Assembly: GCF_022458985.1 (NCBI RefSeq)
Contig: NC_061779.1
Location: forward strand, 15,421,001-15,485,000
Direction of reading: 5' to 3'
DNA length: 64,000 nt
DNA from: Mugil cephalus
Taxonomy: Eukaryota > Chordata > Actinopteri > Mugiliformes > Mugilidae
Shown: positions 13,601-26,609 of the stretch, one piece after another
Position numbering within the stretch: the first letter of the stretch is position 1
How the letters are laid out: each line of letters opens with the position of its first letter
Program-made: the position numbers and the translations under genes
Notes under the pieces: generated by a model
Seen by the model: the letters and a program-made list of their open reading frames with translations, nothing else
Database searches by the model: none
What the model was told of the DNA's origin: nothing

Positions 13601-14866
13601 CTTCATTTTCTGCAGGTTTACTGGTTCCTATACTGGTGATCGCTGCACTGGGATTTATTCTCACTGTCTCTTTAATATGCTGTCTATTAAGAAAAAAAAG
13701 GTAGGTAGAGGGCAACATAATAATGAAACAAGACTAACTGCACATAAAATCACATACGAGCTACTGTCATTTTCTGTGCCTTAAATTCCATCCAAGTCTT
13801 TATATGAGTCTGGACAGACACATATGTCAGCTACGAGTCGACTGAGAGGCTGACCACAGTCAGTCAACTCAATGATTTCAATCATAAACAAAAAGACTTG
13901 TCAGTGCTCTCAAATCATCCTTTTTGAAGATGTCTGTCCGTTTGAACTTTGAGTTAGGTTATTTCTGGAGAATGGTTATCCTTAATTGACCCGTACATCT
14001 GGGGTTTAGGAGTTGGTTTTATATGGGGTTGTGTCCTCATTAGATGGGGATTTTTTTAAATTTTTTTTTTTCTGGAAATGCCACCCTTCACAGAGTGACG
14101 CCACATAAATCATGAACCCATTTTGTGTAATTGTGGTTTTCTATAAACAACTAAGAGCGCCATGGAGAATATATCTTAGGTTTGCGTTACTGTTTGACTT
14201 GGGGGTTCATTGTGGTGCGTAATTAAGAACAATTAACTTTTTAATTTGGGAAGACGACCTTTGGAAGAAAATACTGGCACGTATCTAGCACTTATCGCTT
14301 GCTGTGTATTTACATAATGTCGGGTGGACAGATTCAGAACTACTTTTATGAATAGGGTGGTATTCGAAAATGATACAGTGATTTTGGTTTTAAGAGTTTA
14401 TATGAGCAACTACCGCAAAATCTGTCCTGGTTTCGCTGATGTATCTCTCCTAATCAGCTGACACAGTTTTGTTCCCTTCATTTCTTTGTTCTGATTATAT
14501 ACAGTCCACTTTTTGAAGGCATGAGACAGTCTATTCCTCTCAGTGGTAGGCTTTCTGCATTGAATATCCACCTCCCCACTTATTGCCAAACACCAACATC
14601 AGCAAATCTACTGTCTATCGTTAATCTCTTTAGTAACAACAGTGAGGAACTGGAGTGGAAAAGAAAACTAACAACTTCCCCAGAAAATAAAGAAATCCTT
14701 AGTTTTAATGCCCCATATCACATGACATCTTTCTCCTAAATCATGGAAATGGCGTGTATTTACATGAATGCGCAATTGTATTTTTAGATGTGCTGCTGAG
14801 CAAGACAAAAGCAGACATGATGGATACAACATTGGAGACAAAGATGAGTACGGCTCAAGAGTATAG
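4617..14866 (+). CDS. ca12: Carbonic anhydrase 12-like, extracellular and membrane-anchored
   Basis: Converts CO2 and water to bicarbonate and a proton outside the cell. Coding exons of the membrane form: 4617-4680, 4940-4960, 7275-7454, 8435-8577, 9987-10082, 10160-10223, 10316-10473, 10585-10711, 13220-13243, 13616-13700 and 14788-14866, giving 346 aa with consistent phases. Exon 1 is a signal peptide ([13 protein letters not shown]). The catalytic set is intact: zinc His in QLHFHWG and EMHVVH, the His64 proton shuttle in NNGHS, Glu106 in SEHMV, and Thr199 in LTTPPC. The extracellular-type cysteine pair is present (YCGG and PPCY). Exon 10 encodes the transmembrane helix ([17 protein letters not shown]), followed by an LLRKKR stop-transfer sequence and a short tail ending EYGSRV. 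ca12 is preferred to ca14 because all neighbours map to human chromosome 15. A polyadenylation signal lies at 16040-16045. An alternative last exon is listed separately. Confidence 0.9.
11354..11997 (+). CDS. ca12: Candidate alternative last exon of ca12: 214-residue soluble C-terminus
   Basis: A 644-base open stretch starts right after an AG acceptor (gatgcag) and ends in TAG. Exon 8 ends in phase 1 (KE + G) and this frame continues without a break (G, then [13 protein letters not shown]). Splicing 10711 to 11354 would give a 498-residue protein without the transmembrane exon. A polyadenylation signal follows at 12308-12313 (another AATAAA at 12187-12192), as expected for a terminal exon. 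The sequence is Lys/Leu/Ser-rich, has no hydrophobic segment and ends [12 protein letters not shown] do not recognise the domain. The alternative, a chance ORF, is made less likely by its length, its exact phase match and the downstream signal. The acceptor's pyrimidine tract is weak. Confidence 0.6.
12308..12313 (+). other. Polyadenylation signal for the soluble ca12 isoform
   Basis: AATAAA, 311 bases after the stop of the alternative last exon and well before the transmembrane exon. Confidence 0.5.
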
Positions 14867-16039
14867 CACATCGTTGTGGACTCCACTTCAGCTGACCTCA
14901 GTGAAGCTTCAGTTCTGACCATGAGAACATTGTCACTTTGCGTTGTGTTGTCAAGAAATTGACCCTGCGGGGATCAGTTTCAGCATTTATAGAGGCATGC
15001 AAGGTTTCAGTTGAAGTTTGCATGCAGCCCTGGGAAGCGTTTCTTTTCCCTCAAGCCACAGTGTTGACTTCCTTTGCTGTGTTGTGGCAGGCAGAACATG
15101 GTAGTTCTCCATGCTGGATGTTTTACACCGAATGACTAAAGGCAAGAGGCTTCTGTCCTCTCCAATCCCCCTTTACTTATTTGACATGATGTGCTGAGTT
15201 TCTTGAGGAGAACTCCAGCGGGAGCTTCCAGGCAAGGACAGTGGGAGCTGAAGTGGTGAGAATCTCAGGTCAAATCAGATCATGGCACCCCGGTCCCTCG
15301 GTCCGTCCCGGCATGGTGGAAAGCGCAGCCACAGTCCAAACAATAGGAGGATAAGAACCGACAGACATCCCTGATGGCCGGATGGCCTGAGAGGGATGGG
15401 CTGTACCGCATTTCCACCAACCCTGTAGTTAGAGTTGCTCTATGGATTTTATAATAAAAGGGTGCTTGGCTGCACACAAACACTGCTCCTTCCTTGTGAA
15501 TAATTTGGAGAAAAAAAAAGCCTTTTGTGTTTTCAGGCTGTATGTGGGCTGACCCCTAACCCCAGTCCGCCCGTTCAGATCACGAGACTAACGTCCCCAG
15601 CACTCCCAGCCTCTCAGATAGACCGTACAGTCATCCACAGGACTACTGGAGAAATATCACGTCACCATGTCACTTGCACAAGGTTTCCCTTAGCCGTTTT
15701 GGTATGACCTGGGTTTGCTGTACGCATGCATTTCATTTTAGACCCACTTTTTGATAATGTGCATTTACCTCCTCGTAAACTGTGTCACTGTTACTGTAAA
15801 CCCAAGTTTTATAGACTGATTAAATAGGCAATCTGGTAAAATGAGGAAATGTCGTAGTAAAACAAATACGAGCTGACTGAGGTTCCTCCAACACAACATG
15901 GTTTTGCCTGATGATTGCCGCTTCATTGTTCCCGTCTCGTTGCCATATTTTTAAAATGTGTCAAGATGTATTTGCTTTGTAAATTGTATTATTTGTGTAA
16001 CAATGGTCTAAAGTGGTTTGTTGGTGTACAGTATGTGTA

Positions 16040-16045
16040 AATAAA
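16040..16045 (+). other. Polyadenylation signal of membrane ca12
   Basis: AATAAA about 1.17 kb after the TAG at 14864-14866. The stretch 14867-16045 reads as 3' untranslated sequence with no gene of its own. Confidence 0.55.
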
Positions 16046-16239
16046 TGCAGAATAGCAAATTAAAATGTGTTTACAAATTCAGTCTGTATCTTCACTACTT
16101 TTTGTTGCCCAAAAATCAGTTCAGGCCCATTTTTAGGATGAAACCATCCACATGCAGACATACATTTTCATTGCATGTCAAGAAAAAAAACAACAACAAC
16201 AACAACAACAAAAAAAAAACAGAATTTGTTGAAAGGAAG

Positions 16240-16460
16240 AAATTATTCCCTTACTGATCCCTCATGGGGAAATTCCTTCTCTGCATTTTTTACCCATCTA
16301 TTTGTTCACATAGTAGTGTGTACAGTTGGAGCAGTGGGCTGCAGCCTTAGTTGGGCCGCACACAGGGAGAAAATTGGGGGTTAGCTGCTTGCTCAGAGCA
16401 CCACAGCCATGGACAGGACGGGTGACGAACCTGTGACCCTTCGGCCCCCTGAGCTGGGTT
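16240..16460 (+). repeat. Common teleost interspersed repeat (SINE/LINE tail type)
   Basis: Contains the phrases 'ctgatccctcatggggaaattc', 'gcagtgggctgcagcc', 'ttgctcagagcaccacagc' and 'gacgaacctgtgaccct'. I recognise these from a very common fish repeat family seen in many introns. The exact family name is not certain. Confidence 0.6.
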
Positions 16461-16724
16461 GAGTTTCCTTGAAAGTTTTTCATCCGAATGGCTTTTTCAG
16501 ATCTAAATTACTTGGGGTGAGTTTAGGTTTTTATTTGAAACGTGTGTGAGCGGTGGACACTTTAACCTCACACAGCTAGGGACAATCGATACTCGACTGT
16601 GATTAGTGTTATACAGACTAACAAGGGTGGTGTCCTTTTTTCCCCCCACAATTAATTGTACCTTAAAGACCTGTTAATGACCAGAAACATGACTAATGAA
16701 GAAATAAAGAAGCCACTTGAGTGA

Positions 16725-16728
<4 letters not shown>

Positions 16729-16789
<61 letters not shown>
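16729..16789. repeat. (AAT)n microsatellite
   Basis: About 20 tandem AAT units between ca12 and man2c1. Confidence 0.97.
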
Positions 16790-17112
16790 TACATCTGCTC
16801 TTGTTTTAACTTATTTAACTTTAACTTTTTTTTTTTTTTTTTTAAGATATTTATATATCCTGAAAGGCTGGGAATCTTCACAGACACAATTTAGTTTCCT
16901 TATTAGCAAAACCCCAGTGTTAAGGACAAGTATTTTCAATCTACCGAACAGAAGACACACAAAAACTTTAATGGTAGTAGGACTTGCGCACACACAGTCC
17001 ACCTGCTATCCATTCACTCTAGGACCTCGAAAAGACGTGACCCGATTTAACAGTGTTAAACAATACCGCCATCTCGCGCCAAGATATTGTAAATGCAACA
17101 AGAAAACGTTTT

Positions 17113-17120
17113 ACTTCCGG
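17113..17120 (+). promoter_or_regulatory. ETS-type site in the man2c1 promoter
   Basis: ACTTCCGG sits 112 bases upstream of the man2c1 ATG in a region without a TATA box. This is a common arrangement for housekeeping promoters. Confidence 0.45.
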
Positions 17121-17231
17121 GTCTTGGGTGACTATTCGAGTTTCTCTTCCACTCTTTACACATTCAGCTGCGTATTGTTGTTGTTACTGCACCTGTAAAT
17201 CTGCAGGTGTTGGCTTCGTGTTCGTTTCGTT

Positions 17232-20200
17232 ATGTATCACCTGCCCGTGCTGAAGAACAGGCGCACACTGCTCGAGAGAGCGGAGAAATTTATCTCTGAG
17301 ATTTATTTCACTGACTGCAACCTGAGGGGACGGTGAGGCTTATTTCATGCAGCTGAACTTTGTTGCTGACTTTGAATTAAACGATCTAAGTGGCTACAGC
17401 AGACCAAACAGCTGTTTTCACTGACGATGTTTTTCTTATTCATTCATTCTGATCATGCAGCACTAAGCGTCAGTCACAACTGTCATAATGTCAATAACTA
17501 GTTGGAGAGACTGCAATAGTGCATGGATGGAAAAAGAAAAACCTTTACATTTGAATTTCTATAATCATTAGGGCAAGGTTGTAATCTAAAATAAAAATGA
17601 AAACGTCCATAATATACAGTGCAAGTGGCTTTTTGGTGTCTTGGAGTCTCTTCCTGATTTGGAATCCAATAGAATTGCTATAAAGTCATGTGGTACAAAT
17701 TAAGATAGTGAGTTGTGTGCTTGGTCTCTTCAGGCTTTATGGAGACTCGTGTCCATTGGAATCCATCGCCTCCTTCCTTTCCCCTGCACGGATCCCATTC
17801 ACTGAAGCCTCCAAGCAGAACTTTGCACCTTATAAAGTTGGTGAAACCTTTGGACCAACGTAAGCGACGCTTTTTTTTCGAATTTATCACCCTCAGATCT
17901 TTTACATCCTTACTCAAGCTTAATGCTTATCTGAAGGTGGTGGACTAGCTGGTTTAAAGTGACCCTGGAAATCCCTGCGGCCTGGAGAGGGAAAGAGGTC
18001 CATCTTCTGTGGGAAAGTGATGGGGAAGGAATGGTGTGGAGAGATGGACAGCCAGTTCAGGTAATGTAGCAGCGGTGTGTTAACACCACACTACTTAAAC
18101 TACAATAAAGTGCAGGAATGATGTGGTTAACCCAGATGTAGATGGAACTGCATTGTGTAATGTGCTGTTTTGACCTGCAGGGCCTGACCAAGGATGGGGA
18201 AAAGACAAGTTACATCCTGTCAGAATGTCTGAAGGATGAGGAGCCCCACAGGTCAGCACACTAAAAGTGAATTTGTTTCTTCTTCTACTCAACAGAATTT
18301 TCATACATTACATATCACTCTTTAGTCTCACCTTGTACGTGGAGGTGGCCTGTAATGGTCTTTTTGGAGCTGGTCAAGGGTCCATGATTGCAGCTCCGGA
18401 CCCAAAAAGGAAGTTCTCTGTACAGAGAGCCGAGCTGGTGATATTTAACAGGGATGTGAGGCGGCTGCTCACGGATTTCGAGATGCTCGTGGACATTGTA
18501 AAGGTACTGTCTCTCAAACCAGGGCGGCATGATGTTACTTTACTGGGGAAAGACAAACATGAAAAACCGTACTCTTCATTTATAGGAACTCGGAGAGGGA
18601 GAGCAACGGGGCTACCAGGCACTCTTCACCGTCAATGAGATGGTGAACCTCTGTGACCCCTCTGATCCAAGCTCTTTCCCCAGAGTGCACAGTCTGGCTC
18701 ACAAATTTTTCAGCCAGCGCAACGGAGAAAGCCAGCACACTGTGCACGCAATGGGTCACTGCCACATAGACTCAGGTCTCAATATATATATGTTTCTTTA
18801 ATAAGTAGATCTCAATGCACCTCAATATACACTGCAGATATGAAGTATTTATTGAACATTCACACTTTAGAAAATTGGCTCTTGTTTGTATTGTTACCAA
18901 AACTAAGGTATGTCCACTCTTACTGGAGTGAAAATTTAAGAATAAATGTACATATTTCTGATACTAGTTTTATGTGTTTACATCCATAGCCTGGCTGTGG
19001 CCCTATGAAGAGACTATTCGCAAATGTGGCCGAAGTTGGGTGACGGCGATCGGTTTAATGGAGAAGGACCCAGAGTTTGTCTTTACCTGCTCTCAGGTAA
19101 TTCCGTGCTTACATACGAATCGTGAGGCTTATTTCAATCTGAACATTGGTCCTCATTTCGTTTCTTTTTGGTCCAGGCCCAGCAGTTCCAGTGGGTAAAG
19201 AGCTGGTACCCGGGACTCTTCTCTAAGATTCAGCATTACGTGAAGAAAGGCCAGTTCATTCCAGTCGGAGGAGCGTGGGTGGAAATGGTGAACCCAATCT
19301 TAAAAATCAAAACCATGTGTCTTGTAATGTTGGACCTGTACGTTGAGCACATTAAGGCTAATAATATATTTAACTGTTAGGATGGCAACCTGCCTTCAGG
19401 TGAGTCCATGGTCAGGCAGTTCCTGGAAGGCCAGCGTTTTTTTGACCGAGAGTTTGGGATGTTCTGCAAAGAGGTAGGAATTACTAAAAGGGGTCTACAT
19501 AACCTGTGTTCACTCACGCATGAAATGTCAGCTATGTGGCGTTATAAATTCAAAGTATATATGTTTGTGTTCTTTAGTTCTGGCTTCCAGATACGTTTGG
19601 CTACTCAGCCCAACTTCCTCAAATAATGCAGGGCTGTGGCATTGCCAACTTTCTGACACAGAAGCTAAGCTGGAATCTGGTCAACACCTTTCCTGTAAGT
19701 ATAAAACCCACACACTAAAACTACTTGAAGTGTTTTTCTTTTCACTTTCATTCATTTTTTAAGTTTTCATTTTCCCAAAGCATAACACATTTTTCTGGGA
19801 AGGTCTGGACGGCTCCAAGGTTTTGACCCACTTCCCACCTGGTAATTCCTACGAAATGAAAGGCAGGGTTGAAGAGGTGAGTTTCGATTACAGTAAGCGT
19901 GTCATGTTGAAAGCGGAGTGTGTGAAGAGTGTAGTTAATATATCTGCCCCTTGACGTGCCCCCTATCTCTTCCCGAAGCTGCTGAAAACCGTGAACAATA
20001 ACAAAGACAAGGGCAGAGCCAATCACAGTGCAGCTCTGTTTGGATTCGGGGACGGAGGGGGCGGACCCACCCAGCTGATGCTAGACAGACTGCACCTTGT
20101 CCAGGATACAGACGGCATTCCTAGGTCAGTTCAAACCGGCATTCGTCATTGACCATAACCAAACCCACGTCGAGACGGAAACCCTTCCTTCCTCCGTACT

Positions 20201-23200
20201 ATGATTGTAAATTGCAGTGGTTTTTCATTCGGGTGTGTCTAACGTATGAAGAAGTAGGGATATGAGACGTGTTTTGTGATGTCATTGTGATATTTTTAAC
20301 AATACCAGGTAAAACAGTCATGTACAAGTCAGAGTGAATGAGTGAATTGTTTTTTTGTTTTTTTTGGTCAGGATCCGGATGTCCAGCCCGGACAAGCTTT
20401 TCTCACAGCTTCAGGCTGACTCAGCTCTGCTGTGCACTTGGACTGGCGAGCTTTTCCTGGAGCTGCACAATGGTACCTACACCACACAGGCAGAGGTAGA
20501 CAAATTATCAAGAATACTCTTCCTAATACAAAACATATGCATCTATACTCTATCAATCAATCAAACTTTATTTATATACCACTTTACATAAAAGCAGCCC
20601 AAAGTGCTTCGCACAAATAAAACCATAAAGCATTACGATCAAGAAACCGCCCCACATATGTATAGGCGAATATATAAACACACTCACATACAAGCGCACA
20701 TACACAGGCACACACACGTCCACACTTACACTAATATACGCACTAAGAATTTTAAGCAAGACATGACAGGACACTCTCGGAGGACGATGTATAAATGCAT
20801 ATTGTTTAGGTTTAAATACTCACTGTTTACCAGCTTTAACAATCAAGTTTTTAATATGGGGTATGTGGTAGAAATTTGTTGTGGTGTCATGATGGCTGAA
20901 TATATTTGTAAAAGACATGTACAGATGGGGTATAATTACTTGTAAGCCTTTGAGGTAAAATTGTCCTACGCCTTACTACCGCACGACAGGAAAAGGGTTG
21001 CGATTCAGTCAAGGTCAGGCAGGAAATTCGCGTTAAGCGTACATGCTTTTAATTATTAATCGCTGTGTATATTCAGTGAGCAGATAAGTAGTAAAAGAAA
21101 TGAAAATGTCAGATGTTCAGATGATGCAGAGCTAATATTTGCACGCTTGCTTTTTTTTGTGTTCTCCAGATTAAAAGGGGGAACCGCCAGTGTGAGGCGC
21201 TTCTTCATGACATCGAGATAGCCAGCAGCTTGGCGCTGTGCAGAGACAGGACGTTTCTGTATCCGGTAGAAAAACTGCAGGAGCTCTGGAGGTTCAGTCG
21301 CTTTGATGACAATATTTATCTAAACCATGTAATTTTTATTATTATTATTATTATTATTTTTTTAAAAATGGAAACTGCTGTTTTTCCCCGTTATAGGCTG
21401 CTTCTTCTCAACCAGTTCCATGATGTGATTCCTGGCAGCTGTATAGAAATGGTTGTGAAGGATGCACTTAAATATTATGAAGGTAAATCATTCACTGCAA
21501 CAGCTGTCTTCACAATCTAAAAGGGTGTTTATTTAGAGTTTTCACGGCCACGGCCCCTGTCTTAGATATCCGTTGTGATGGTGCTGCGCTGCTCCGCAAG
21601 GCATGTGAGGTTTTGGGGTCGAGAGGCAGCTCCACCGGCGCGTTCAACACTCTGCCGTGGGAGCGCCAGGAAGTCGTCCAGATTCAGGATGGCGATGACA
21701 AACCTCGTCTGGGTACGTTTGATATAATTAGAATATTGACGCTCATTAAACTGCATCTAACTTCCCGTGGTGTGTGTGGCAGCTCTGGTGAGAGTTCCCA
21801 GCATCGGTGTGTCTCCGATCAATGACGCACAGCCTGTGACTCCAGTCTCTGTCACTGCGCAGGTGCGTTCTGTAAATAGAGAGATAACTTAATCAATGCC
21901 GCTCTGCTGTCCTTTCATGTAACGGAGTGTTGTGTAACGTTAGGCTGACGGCACCGTCCTCATGGAGAACGGGATTTTACAGACCGTCATAAACAAAGAT
22001 GGCACCCTGGCATCGCTGCATTTGCTCAGTGCAAACAGGTACGGTCAGGGCCCATGTGTAAAACATGTTTATATTTGCAGCAATGAGCTAATATTGGTCT
22101 TTTGGTTCTAGAGAGTCCATCTCTGACGGCTGTTGCGGGAACCAGTTTGTCATGTTTGATGATGTCCCTTTGTACTGGGACGCTTGGGACGTGATGGACT
22201 ATCACCTTCAGACGAGGTTTTTACTCTTACATCTGTAAAAAAAAAAAACATCAGAAAATTTACAAGAATGTATGATATTTTATATTATAAAAACTAACCG
22301 CTAGGAAGCCAGTGGTGGAGGTGCTGCAGCCTGCCCATGTGGTGTCCACTGGCGGGCTTCGGGGCAGCGTCAGCGTCACCCTCAGGGTCAGTGATAAAAG
22401 CGTCATCACGCAGGAGATTGTCATGGATGCCATGTGTCCTTACGTCAAGTTCAACACAGAGGTACACGGTGAAATGCGAAATTAAGGCGTCTTTAATAAA
22501 AAATACTTTTTTGTTTAGGAGAAAGCGTGCTGGTCTCAAATTCTGGAACCAAAAGCAAAAGATGCAAATACACATATCTGCATCTTCTGATTACAGGTGC
22601 AGTGGGAAGAGTCGCACAAATTTCTCAAAGTTGAATTTCCTGTGCGCGTACGCAGCCCTAACGCTACGTACGAGATCCAGTTTGGCCATCTACAGAGGCC
22701 GACGCACATGAACACGTCATGGGACTGGGCCAGATTTGAGGTATGACCTGGTTCAACGTGCTCCCATCCTCGAGTTTTTTAACCACAACACAAATGTCCC
22801 ACTTTGTCCCTGCACGCCTACAGTGTAGCACATCACATGTCAGTCCTGTAAGTAACTAATAATAAAATGCTTCACGTTGTTCATTGTGTATTCTTAGGTT
22901 TGGGGCCACAAATGGGCTGACTTGTCTGAACACAACTTCGGAGTGGCGCTGCTGAATGACTGCAAATACGGCTATTCAATTCACAAGAACACAATGACTC
23001 TGTCTCTGTGAGGTTTACCACAGGTTTACAATACAGAAATAGCGCACACTTCCAAATTTAAATCGCATCTAACGGTCAACGCCTCTGTCACAGACTGAGA
23101 GCGCCCAAGGCCCCAGACGCCACTGCGGACATGGGGACTCATCGTTTCGCATACGCAGTCATGCCACACACGGGTGAGCTGTCTTTCTGGTGCATTTTTA

Positions 23201-23768
23201 AAAATACTTCTTACAAACCAGCGGTTGCATGTGTACTTTTTTTTCCTTTTAATAGGATCTTTCCAAGATGCGTCTGTCATTCGGTGCGCATACAACCTCA
23301 ATTTCCCTCTGAGGTTAATCCAGTGCAGTCCTGACCTCGAGCCCTGGAGCGCCTTTTCTGTCGGCGCTCAGTCAGTCGTACTTGAGACAGTCAAACAGGT
23401 ATAAAATTAGAACACAAGTGAAAATAGTCAGAAACGGATTCTGCGCGGATATCTAATGGTTTTATTTACTGTAACAGGCCGAGGATGTGAAAGGCACGCT
23501 TGTCGTTCGGCTCTACGAGTCCCATGGAAGCAGCGTGACCACGACTCTGAGCACCTTCCTTCCGATCAGAGAGGCTTGGCAGTGAGTAACGTTTCCAAAT
23601 TTATGCTATTGTTTGACGTTGTTTTCCAAGAACAAAACTTATTTGTTTCCTTTCAGTTGCGATCTCCTGGAGAGGCGAGACGCCGGCCGACCAGTGCACC
23701 TCACGGCAGGGGGAATCACGCTGACTTTCAGTCCCTTCCAAATTGTGTCACTTTTGCTTATCTTGTGA
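17232..23768 (+). CDS. man2c1: Alpha-mannosidase class 2C member 1 (cytosolic, GH38)
   Basis: Trims mannose from free oligosaccharides in the cytosol. There are 26 coding exons: 17232-17332, 17734-17859, 17949-18060, 18181-18251, 18326-18503, 18586-18775, 18990-19096, 19177-19287, 19381-19473, 19578-19694, 19781-19876, 19979-20124, 20372-20495, 21170-21291, 21397-21482, 21566-21712, 21783-21862, 21944-22038, 22112-22216, 22305-22461, 22597-22740, 22898-23007, 23094-23173, 23256-23398, 23478-23581 and 23657-23768. Phases agree throughout; the total is 1018 aa (human about 1040). GH38 landmarks: metal motif [15 protein letters not shown], nucleophile Asp in [15 protein letters not shown], and [11 protein letters not shown]. 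There is no signal peptide, as expected for 2C1. Two donors are weak (after exon 6 and exon 14). A polyadenylation signal lies at 23899-23904. The 3' end faces that of neil1. Confidence 0.97.
20548..20730 (-). repeat. LINE 3'-tail fragment plus CA-rich tract in man2c1 intron 13
   Basis: 'atcaatcaatcaaactttatttatat...cactttacataaaagcagcccaaagtgcttcg' matches the 3' tail type of fish L2-like LINEs in reverse orientation. It is followed by a degenerate (CA)n stretch. Confidence 0.55.
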
Positions 23769-24014
23769 TCACATGCAGGCTTGCACGTCTCAAGGAAGTG
23801 TCCGGTTCAACGTCGTATTTAAACACACAATGTTGGACATCCGGAGTTTCTTAGAACACTTAGAATAGAAAAATACTGTGACTACTTTATAATGGATCAA
23901 TAAACACATTTGTACAACAGCTTCAGTAGAAAAATGTTTATTAAAAAGATTTAATCGTATAAAAAAATGTTTAAAACCGTTCTATAAAACAGGTGATTTT
24001 TTTTTGCTTTGTTT

Positions 24015-26579
24015 TTATTTGCCGTCTTTTCTGGTCACCCTCCCGTTTCGCTTCTGTGGACCTGCAACAAGGACAACCAGGAGATGAAAATTCTGTTTTC
24101 AAGATTTCCCATCAGTGCCATTCAGTAGATCAGAAAAGCCCTTTTTATTTTCAAACAAGAAAACGCCACAAGACCTGCAGTTGGCTCGCCACTGCTGCTC
24201 TTCCTCCTGCATGCTTTAGATCTCGTTTCTCGCTGCGGTGTGCTCATTTCTCGGGCCTTTTCAGCCTTTCTTCTCTTTGATCCGGTTTCCTTCCGATTTG
24301 CAGTCTTTTCTTTCTGTGGCGTTTTGGCCACACGTTCCTCTTTGATCAGTCTTTTCTTTACAGTGTTTTCAGAGCGGCTTCTGGCCACCTGACGGAAATC
24401 AAGCTGGAGTTAGAGCTACAGCTGCAGAGTTCACTACTGGTCATGCAAGAAGGGATGATATTCACCTTTTTCTTGTCTGTGTAATCATGGTCCTCCTCCT
24501 TCTTTACTCTCTTTTTTGCTTTGGGTGACTTTGAATCTTCAAAAGAGAAAAGAAAGAAGTCAGATTCTGAGGTATATTTTGACTGAATCGCTCACTTCCA
24601 AGCACACTGTGGTATTTCTTACTTTTTGGAGCCATGGGGCCTGGATCTCCCTAGAATCAGAACATGTGACATTAGTGACAGTGACTTATAAGTCCTTAAA
24701 TAAATAATTAAGTGTTTTTCCTTCAACTCACTCTGAACCACACAGTTCTGCCGTTGTGATCCCGGAGAGACTTCATCCCATCCACGTAGTAACACTGCAG
24801 CCATGCCTCAAAGGCAGAGTAGTCCGCCTTCTCCGGATCGTAGCCCTTTCCACCTAAGACCACACAATGTGTTGGAAAACAGGATGCCTCGACATAAAAG
24901 TTGACCTAATCTTTGACAACCCACCCATTTTCACAACCTCCAGAGGTACTGTATGGCAGAGTCTGAGCAGGTCATCAGCCTCCTGTTTCACCGCTTTTCC
25001 TTTCTTTATTTGTGGGGTTGTCTGGGCGGAATACAAGGCTAAACTGTTAGAAAAGTGCAAAGCAGTTGGGCTTGAGTGGGAAAAAAAATAAGAATGTTTT
25101 TCTGTCACCTTTGTGTCTGCAGTTTCATTTTTCACAGGCTTCATATTGTCGCATAAATCTTCTGTGGTAAGACCTTCGAGTACATCTCTGGCAGGCACAA
25201 AGGGTGGAATGTTTAATCTTTAAAAAAAAACAAAAAAAACATCAAGGTCTATTCTTTCATGAAACAGAGGCTCTTGTTCTCAAATTGTGTGAATCATTAT
25301 GTCTTCCCACACAAGACTTACAGTAGGCCATTCATATCATATATCTGCAAGACAATCATGAGAGATGATAAATCTTGGCACAAGTATTTTGTCAAAGCAA
25401 AACACCCAGAAAGAGAAACTTACAGAAGAATGTAAGTTTTTACTGGCTCTCTGGTCTGACCTTAATTCAAGAGGGATCATATCATAATTGAGCAGCGTGG
25501 CTCCTCTTGTTGCTTAATTGTAGCTTTTTGTTTGGGACGATTATTAATCAAGATCTGTTTGGCCTTGTTTTGTGTACGTGCCTCCGCCCTATTTTCTGTA
25601 GCCAGCAATCTAGCACAATAACACAAGCGCACAGTAGCCAAAGAACGCATAAACAGGAACGCTTGTGGTCTCTCTCTAAATTAAAGGATGTTGTGCAGTT
25701 AATTACATTACGGATGTAACTTGAGCCATGTGCCGACATGGAGAATCAATCTTCTTCGGTCTTTGCTGAACTCGCTGAAACCTGCTGTCACCATTCGTAG
25801 AAACAATTAGTTTGAAAGGTAATCTACAGAAGTTAATCACAACATGGCGTCTAATCCCCTTAATAAAGCCTGTGTGCATGCCCATTGTCGATATGGATCT
25901 CAATATGTCTTAGTGCATCACCTGAATAGGATTTCCGCCCTCAGGTAGTTCCCAATTCCGTTGAAGTACTTTTGATTGAGCAGAACTTCACAGATGGGTC
26001 TGTCAAAGGCCCGGTCGGACAGGTGTGACACAACGTTCTCCCTGCAAAGGTTTTTGACTCATCAGTGCGACAGTGATTCTTTAGTCAAGCAGATGACACA
26101 CAGGACGCTTTCGGCACAACTGACCTGAAGCTTTTGTACTCAAACATGATGCAGGGCCCTCTGTCAGCCTGCCACGTCCCATTGGGGTGCCAGCTGCCAA
26201 ACCTGCGTGCATCCACAAAGCTCAGCACTCTGCAGGGATTCTCTTTGGAAAAGAAGCGCAGATGGGCGTGCTTGGGCAACTCATCCTCTGCGGTGAAGCG
26301 GAAAAAGCCTGACATCCCGAAGCGAAAGACTATATCCATGGGCTCCACTGCTTGCCCTGCTTTCACTCTCTGTTTCGGATCATCACTCTTCATGGGCGTC
26401 AGCGTGAGCTTCACTTCCTTCCCTCTGGAAGTGGCTGTGATAATATATGCGTCACAGGTGAAGGGCACATCTGGGTTCTTGCTGACCTCGGACTTTCTGA
26501 CTGGTCCGGTGAACACCACGCCCTCACACATTTTGTTCACAAACAGGCTAGCCAGGTGCAGTTCTGGACCCTCAGGCAT
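24015..26579 (-). CDS. neil1: Endonuclease VIII-like 1 DNA glycosylase
   Basis: Removes oxidised bases in base-excision repair, in the nucleus. Nine coding exons on the minus strand: 26579-26125, 26041-25922, 25217-25109, 25003-24925, 24853-24732, 24650-24623, 24536-24466, 24388-24175 and 24061-24015. The product is 414 aa (human 390). The N-terminus MPEGPELHLASLFVNKM supplies the catalytic Pro2 and Glu3. SRGKEVKL holds the conserved Lys; RFGMSGFF, DARRFGSW and NGIGNYLRAEILFR (helix-two-turn-helix) follow. The zincless-finger region is GRTVWFRGDPGP. Lys257 in GGKGY matches human Lys242, the RNA-edited residue. The C-terminus is long, basic and low-complexity, as in vertebrate NEIL1. The last exon (GPQKRNGRVTRKDGK) is inferred from phase and splice sites. 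Upstream of the ATG there is a polypyrimidine tract and AG acceptor, so a 5' untranslated exon is expected. Confidence 0.94.
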
Positions 26580-26609
26580 TTTAGCTGGAACTATCTAAGC
26601 TGTATTGCA

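Noticed and set aside
16725-17198. 157-codon ORF starting with a poly-isoleucine run
   Set aside because: The start is just the (AAT)n microsatellite and a poly-T tract; the rest is unrelated to any family.
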